This document shows positions 1-6,250 of a stretch of DNA of 6,250 nucleotides, one piece after another. Numbering within the stretch: position 1 is the stretch's first letter; each line of letters opens with the position of its first letter. The notes under the pieces were generated by a model. That model did no database searches, was not told where the DNA came from, and worked only from the letters and a program-made list of their open reading frames with translations. The translations under genes were made by a program, and so were the position numbers. Source of the DNA: Neisseria sicca 4320 (GTDB lineage: Bacteria; Pseudomonadota; Gammaproteobacteria; Burkholderiales; Neisseriaceae). The DNA is taken from positions 1-6,250 of the forward strand of contig NZ_AEPF01000071.1 in assembly GCF_000193735.1 (NCBI RefSeq). Direction: 5' to 3'.

Positions 1-275
1 TTTTTAGCTTTTGGGTTTGCAGGTGCGGGCGCGACGGTTGCTTCGGCCTTCAGTTTGGAGAAGATACCCTCGCCGATGCCTTTGACGTTTTTAAGCTCCT
101 CGACCGATTTGAAGGCACCGTGCTGCTGGCGGTAGTCCGCAATGGCTTTCGCTTTGGCCGGACCGATGCCGGGCAGGGCTTCCAATTCGGACGGCGAAGC
201 GGTATTGATGTTGACGGCGGCCAGCGACAGTGAGGCAGTCAGAACGGAGAGTGCGGCAAAGAGGAATTTTTTCAT
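1..275 (-). CDS. comE: ComE/ComEA-family periplasmic DNA-binding competence protein, 3' end cut by window edge
   Basis: Small secreted DNA-binding protein needed for natural transformation; in the ComEA family it binds incoming double-stranded DNA in the periplasm and is thought to pull it through the PilQ pore. The visible 91 residues start MKKFLFAALS, a signal peptide with a basic N-end and hydrophobic core; SLA-A suggests cleavage near residue 19-20. The mature part opens VNINTAS, typical of the family. Two helix-hairpin-helix motifs follow: LPGIGPAKAKAI at 34-45 and VKGIGEGIFSKL at 64-75. A Pro/Ala/Lys tail begins near residue 82 and runs off the window; the family is about 90-100 residues, so only a few are missing. 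The ATG at 275-273 is chosen because the signal peptide starts there and an AGGA lies 10 bases upstream. The gene follows the rRNA operon on the same strand but behind a terminator. The family call is firm; the species is not, since the residues differ from the pathogenic-Neisseria copies I recall. Confidence 0.93.
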   Translation of the reverse strand, partial: MKKFLFAALSVLTASLSLAAVNINTASPSELEALPGIGPAKAKAIADYRQQHGAFKSVEELKNVKGIGEGIFSKLKAEATVAPAPANPKAK

Positions 276-285
276 AAGGACGTTT

Positions 286-289
286 TCCT
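286..289 (-). promoter_or_regulatory. Likely ribosome binding site of comE
   Basis: AGGA on the minus strand, within TAGGAAAA, with 10 bases between it and the ATG at 275. This is slightly long but acceptable, and it matches the CCTCC anti-Shine-Dalgarno tail of the 16S rRNA in this window. It supports the ATG at 275 as the comE start. Confidence 0.55.
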
Positions 290-341
290 ATCGTTTCGTT
301 AATATGGACGGCAACGCCGGAATGCGTTACCACTATATATC

Positions 342-370
342 TTATTATCATATACTTTCCATTATTTCAA
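342..370 (-). promoter_or_regulatory. Candidate sigma-70 promoter for comE
   Basis: In the AT-rich stretch upstream of comE the minus strand carries TTGAAA (370-365), a 17-base spacer and TAATAA (347-342). A shifted -10 choice, GATAAT at 349-344, would shorten the spacer to 15. Transcription would start near 335 and leave a leader of about 60 bases. The rRNA terminator upstream implies comE needs its own promoter, which makes the site plausible, but the boxes are imperfect and AT-rich DNA gives chance matches. Confidence 0.35.
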
Positions 371-400
371 CTCAAACAATTTCAAATATTTCCAACCTTA

Positions 401-585
401 CTATCTCCAAATGTATTGATTCTGCAACATCTGCCAGCCCGCCTCAATTTCGGAGCGGGCCCGCCCGCATCATCAAACGTCCATCCTTCTGCAACCGGAG
501 CATTCGGAGTACTAATCCATTTTGCCCACCGCCGCCAGCAAGGCAGGGATGTCCGGTTCGCCGAACCTGTCAACAATAAAAAGTA
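401..585 (-). pseudogene. Possible decayed coding fragment between the rRNA terminator and comE
   Basis: This stretch is GC-rich compared with the AT-rich DNA at 320-420. One minus-strand frame reads VDRFGEPDIPALLAAVGKMD and then stops at 514-512. The same frame is stopped again at 475-470, then reads SEIEAGWQMLQNQYIWR up to a stop at 403-401. Between the two parts another frame reads STPNAPVAEGWTFDDAGG. The three pieces could be joined by two frame changes, which would suggest a gene tail that has decayed. No start codon or ribosome binding site serves the fragments, and the terminator and 5S lie directly upstream. I do not recognise the family. It could equally be noncoding sequence that reads well by chance. 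Confidence 0.25.
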
Positions 586-610
586 AAGCCCCCGACATCT
601 GTCGGGGGCT
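573..610 (-). terminator. Intrinsic terminator of the rRNA operon
   Basis: A perfect 10-bp stem, AGCCCCCGAC (587-596) against GTCGGGGGCT (601-610), closes a four-base loop. On the minus strand it is followed by a T-rich run (TTACTTTTTATT, 586-575). It sits 10 bases past the 3' end of 5S in the direction of transcription, as expected for the end of an rrn operon, and should insulate comE from rRNA read-through. Confidence 0.93.
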
Positions 611-620
611 CGGAATAGGT

Positions 621-735
621 GTTTGGCAGTGACCTACTTTCGCATGGAAGAACCACACTATCATCGGCGCTGAGTCGTTTCACGGTCCTGTTCGGTATGG
701 GAAGGCGTGGGACCAACTCGCTATGGCCGCCAAAC
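621..735 (-). rRNA. rrf: 5S ribosomal RNA
   Basis: Part of the central protuberance of the large ribosomal subunit. The minus strand reads GTTTGGCGGCCATAGCG at the 5' end and CACTGCCAAAC at the 3' end; GTTTGGC (735-729) and GCCAAAC (627-621) pair as terminal helix I. The internal CCATACCGAACAG and GATGATAGTG segments are standard bacterial 5S. Length is about 115 bases, normal for the molecule; the ends could move by one or two bases. It is the last gene of the operon, and no distal tRNA follows it before the terminator. Confidence 0.96.
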
Positions 736-780
736 TTAAACTGTACAAATCGGTAAAGCCTTAATCAATATATTTGGTGA

Positions 781-795
781 TGACTGAATCAGTCA
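781..795 (-). other. Small stem-loop in the 23S-5S spacer
   Basis: TGACTG (781-786) and CAGTCA (790-795) form a 6-bp stem with a three-base loop, in the 95-base spacer between 23S and 5S. The rest of the spacer holds only the 3' arm of the 23S processing stalk. It may guide processing between 23S and 5S, but no consensus site is visible. Confidence 0.35.
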
Positions 796-811
796 GTAAG
801 CATTTATCTTT

Positions 812-830
812 GAAGTTCTTCAAATGATAG

Positions 831-834
<4 letters not shown>
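812..834 (-). other. 3' arm of the 23S rRNA processing stalk
   Basis: These 23 bases are complementary to 3717-3739 except for one position (821 against 3730, a G-G mismatch in RNA). The two arms join the ends of 23S into a long helix of the kind cut by RNase III. The last four bases lie inside mature 23S helix 1. Confidence 0.85.
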
Positions 835-3716
<2,882 letters not shown>

Positions 3717-3720
<4 letters not shown>

Positions 3721-3739
3721 CTATCATTTCAAGAACTTC
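3717..3739 (-). other. 5' arm of the 23S rRNA processing stalk
   Basis: Partner of 812-834: 22 of 23 positions are complementary, bringing the 5' and 3' ends of pre-23S together in a long duplex. The four innermost bases belong to mature 23S. RNase III cleavage in such stalks releases pre-23S. Confidence 0.85.
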
Positions 3740-3819
3740 TCTGACTTTGCCTGATATTCCGTTGACAAGAACATCAAACTTGAATTTCCTACTTTGATAA
3801 AGCTTACTGCTTGTTGTGT

Positions 3820-3851
3820 CTTAATCCCGCCTTTTGTCTTTCGGGATTAAG
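3820..3851 (-). other. Strong stem-loop between spacer boxA and 23S
   Basis: CTTAATCCCG (3820-3829) and CGGGATTAAG (3842-3851) form a perfect 10-bp stem around a 12-base loop. No T-run follows on the minus strand, so it is not a terminator. It lies about 80 bases upstream of mature 23S and may be a processing or folding element, or a boxB/boxC-like part of the antitermination signal; the function is inferred only from position. Confidence 0.6.
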
Positions 3852-3981
3852 TCGATACAATCATCACCCAAATACTGTTCCTGTTTTTCTTTTCCTATTT
3901 AGGAGATAACTGACCATTTGCAATTAGTCAATCATCGAAAACAGACACATTGTCTTTGTTTGTTGATTTCGGCTTTCCAAT

Positions 3982-3993
3982 TTGTTAAAGATC
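3982..3993 (-). promoter_or_regulatory. Spacer boxA antitermination element
   Basis: The minus strand reads GATCTTTAACAA, matching the leader boxA (GCTCTTTAACAA, 6087-6076) at 11 of 12 positions. boxA RNA is bound by NusB and NusE (S10), which makes RNA polymerase resist Rho. A second boxA in the 16S-23S spacer, ahead of 23S, is the known arrangement in proteobacterial rrn operons. It is downstream of the hairpin at 4124-4098. Confidence 0.82.
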
Positions 3994-4097
3994 GATGCGT
4001 TCAATATTGCTATTTACTTCGCAAATCAAAATGAGCTGATTATTATAGCAGCCTTTCTTTTCCCGTCAAACTGATTCGTCAGCAGACTTCTCTTTAG

Positions 4098-4124
4098 AAA
4101 AAAAGAAAGCAGTTACACTGCTTT
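4098..4124 (-). terminator. Terminator-like hairpin inside the rRNA operon spacer
   Basis: AAAGCAGT (4106-4113) and ACTGCTTT (4117-4124) form an 8-bp stem with a TAC loop on the plus strand. On the minus strand the stem is followed by C and then seven T (4104-4098), the form of an intrinsic terminator. It lies 27 bases past tRNA-Ala and ahead of 23S. The stem is short and AT-rich with a mismatch at its base, so it is probably weak; antitermination from the leader boxA would favour read-through. It could instead be a processing site for the tRNA 3' end. Confidence 0.5.
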
Positions 4125-4151
4125 TTTAACTCGCTTTGATTTGGAAAGTAT

Positions 4152-4227
4152 TGGTGGAGGCAAACGGGATCGAACCGATGACCCCCTGCTTGCAAAGCAG
4201 GTGCTCTACCAACTGAGCTATGCCCCC
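4152..4227 (-). tRNA. tRNA-Ala (anticodon UGC)
   Basis: A full cloverleaf of 76 bases. The acceptor stem GGGGGCA pairs with TGCCTCC and includes a G3-U70 wobble, the main identity element for alanyl-tRNA synthetase. The D arm contains AGCTCAGTTGGTAGAGC. The anticodon stem CCTGC/GCAGG encloses loop TTTGCAA with anticodon TGC at 4194-4192. The T arm holds GGTTCGATCC, and CCA is encoded at 4154-4152. It is five bases behind tRNA-Ile and is released from the spacer of the 16S-23S transcript. Confidence 0.98.
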
Positions 4228-4232
4228 GTTCT

Positions 4233-4309
<77 letters not shown>

Positions 4310-4364
4310 GGATTCTCTTCTTAAGCGAATCTTGTCTTCACTCAAGCATTCTTCCGCATCTTCT

Positions 4365-4398
4365 ACAGTTTACCGATAAGTGTGAATGCGACAGCCTC
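4365..4398 (-). other. 3' arm of the 16S rRNA processing stalk
   Basis: Bases 4370-4398 pair with 6041-6069 over 29 positions; the only non-Watson-Crick pair, 4386 with 6053, is a U-G wobble in the RNA. After one mismatch (4369/6070) four more pairs extend the helix to 4365/6074. This closes pre-16S into a duplex for RNase III. It lies between the end of 16S and tRNA-Ile. Confidence 0.92.
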
Positions 4399-4407
4399 TT
4401 CTTTCTC

Positions 4408-5951
<1,544 letters not shown>

Positions 5952-5992
5952 AATCTCTAACTTTTTAACTTCTGGTCTGCTTCAAAGAAACC

Positions 5993-6027
5993 GACAGGAC
6001 AATGTCTAAAACATCATCTTGTCTGTC
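5993..6027 (-). other. Leader stem-loop upstream of 16S
   Basis: GACAGGACAA (5993-6002) and TTGTCTGTC (6019-6027) form nine pairs with one bulged base around a 16-base loop. It lies in the leader between boxA and mature 16S. Leader structures of this kind help early 16S folding in other bacteria; that role here is inferred. Confidence 0.5.
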
Positions 6028-6040
6028 TTTCAAACAGTGT

Positions 6041-6074
6041 GAGGCTGTCGCACTCACACTTATCGGTAATCTGT
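6041..6074 (-). other. 5' arm of the 16S rRNA processing stalk
   Basis: Partner of 4365-4398: 29 continuous pairs (one U-G wobble), one mismatch, then four more pairs. It ends one base short of boxA, so boxA lies just outside the duplex in the pre-rRNA. Confidence 0.92.
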
Positions 6075-6075
6075 T

Positions 6076-6087
6076 TTGTTAAAGAGC
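6076..6087 (-). promoter_or_regulatory. Leader boxA antitermination element
   Basis: The minus strand reads GCTCTTTAACAA, a near-consensus proteobacterial rrn boxA bound as RNA by NusB and NusE (S10). It lies directly downstream of the proximal promoter and directly upstream of the 16S stalk arm. I see no clear boxB hairpin between promoter and boxA. Confidence 0.9.
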
Positions 6088-6095
6088 GAAAACGA

Positions 6096-6123
6096 ATTAT
6101 AAAGCATTTCAAATCATTGTCAA
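6096..6123 (-). promoter_or_regulatory. Proximal rRNA promoter, consensus sigma-70
   Basis: The minus strand has TTGACA (6123-6118), a 16-base spacer and TATAAT (6101-6096); both hexamers match consensus exactly. The upstream 20-30 bases (about 6145-6124) are rich in T and A runs, resembling an UP element. Transcription should start about 6089-6087, at or next to boxA. This is the strongest promoter signal in the window. Confidence 0.92.
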
Positions 6124-6177
6124 TCAAAACTTTTCACAAAACCTCGAAAAGTCAGACCAACTGTGATATACTTATCA

Positions 6178-6215
6178 GTTCGTTCAACCGCCGCCGAAGC
6201 AGCGAAGAACCGAAC
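6178..6215 (-). other. Imperfect inverted repeat between the two rRNA promoters
   Basis: GTTCGTTC (6178-6185) and GAACCGAAC (6207-6215) pair over eight positions with one bulge, around a GC-rich 21-base interior. It overlaps the -10 edge and predicted start of the distal promoter, so it could be a start-proximal hairpin in the long transcript or a protein-binding dyad. Function is unknown. Confidence 0.35.
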
Positions 6216-6242
6216 TATACCCCCACCACCAAAAACCGTCAA
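6214..6242 (-). promoter_or_regulatory. Candidate distal rRNA promoter
   Basis: The minus strand has TTGACG (6242-6237), a 17-base spacer and TATAGT (6219-6214), each one base from consensus. Transcription would start near 6207, about 120 bases before boxA. Tandem promoters are usual for rRNA operons, so P1 of a P1/P2 pair is the simplest reading. It lies at the window edge, so it could also serve some other transcript; there is no gene between it and the rRNA leader. Confidence 0.65.
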
Positions 6243-6250
6243 CTCCCAAA

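Larger units (their letters stand above)
3721..4151 (-). other. 16S-23S internal transcribed spacer, tRNA-Ala to 23S part
   Basis: Transcribed noncoding spacer of 431 bases with no plausible gene. In transcription order it holds a terminator-like hairpin (4124-4098), a boxA (3993-3982), a weak stem-loop AGACA/TGTCT around 3943-3955, a strong 10-bp stem-loop (3851-3820) and the 5' arm of the 23S stalk (3739-3717). The remaining sequence is AT-rich and shows no further structure I can support. Confidence 0.9.

Noticed and set aside
91..351. 86-codon minus-strand frame overlapping comE
   Set aside because: Out-of-frame shadow of comE; no ribosome binding site or family resemblance.
455..464. 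Perfect 10-base palindrome GCGGGCCCGC
   Set aside because: A GC-rich self-complementary patch with no loop and no T-run; likely chance in GC-rich remnant DNA.
554..574. TTGACA on the minus strand just after the terminator, as a -35 box
   Set aside because: No -10-like hexamer lies 16-18 bases downstream; the following DNA is GC-rich.
142..579. 145-codon plus-strand open frame
   Set aside because: Its first part is antisense to comE, which has a clear signal peptide and two helix-hairpin-helix motifs; the rest runs through the comE promoter region and the GC-rich remnant with no domain.
3767..3772. TTGACA-like hexamer on the plus strand in the spacer
   Set aside because: No suitable -10 at the right distance, and no gene downstream on that strand.

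Overview
The window is a complete ribosomal RNA operon read on the minus strand, with the start of a small competence gene, comE, downstream of it. Read 5' to 3' on the minus strand the order is: two candidate promoters (6242-6096), a leader with boxA (about 6087-5952), 16S rRNA (5951-4411), tRNA-Ile(GAU), tRNA-Ala(UGC), a 431-base spacer with a second boxA, 23S rRNA (3720-831), 5S rRNA (735-621), an intrinsic terminator (610-573), a short decayed-looking stretch, an AT-rich promoter region, and comE (275 to beyond base 1). About 4.7 kb of the 6.25 kb is stable RNA, so nearly all long open frames inside it are meaningless.

The organism is almost certainly a member of Neisseriaceae, most likely a Neisseria. 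The rRNA sequences, the Ile-Ala spacer and a ComE/ComEA-type gene directly after an rRNA operon all fit; as I recall, gonococcus carries several comE copies placed beside rRNA operons. The ComE protein differs at many positions from the meningococcal/gonococcal form as I remember it, and 16S helix 17 (5464-5510) does not match the meningococcal form I recall. A commensal Neisseria is therefore more likely than a pathogen, but I cannot name the species.

The operon parts form one machine. Strong promoters drive transcription, boxA elements load the Nus antitermination complex, and long inverted repeats around 16S (34 columns) and 23S (23 columns) form the processing stalks. A 10-bp GC-rich hairpin ends transcription before comE, which appears to have its own promoter. 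I see no CRISPR array, insertion sequence, phage gene or new defence system. The points most worth a second look are a terminator-like hairpin inside the 16S-23S spacer, a proximal promoter whose predicted start falls at boxA itself, a far-upstream second promoter, and a possible gene remnant between 5S and comE.
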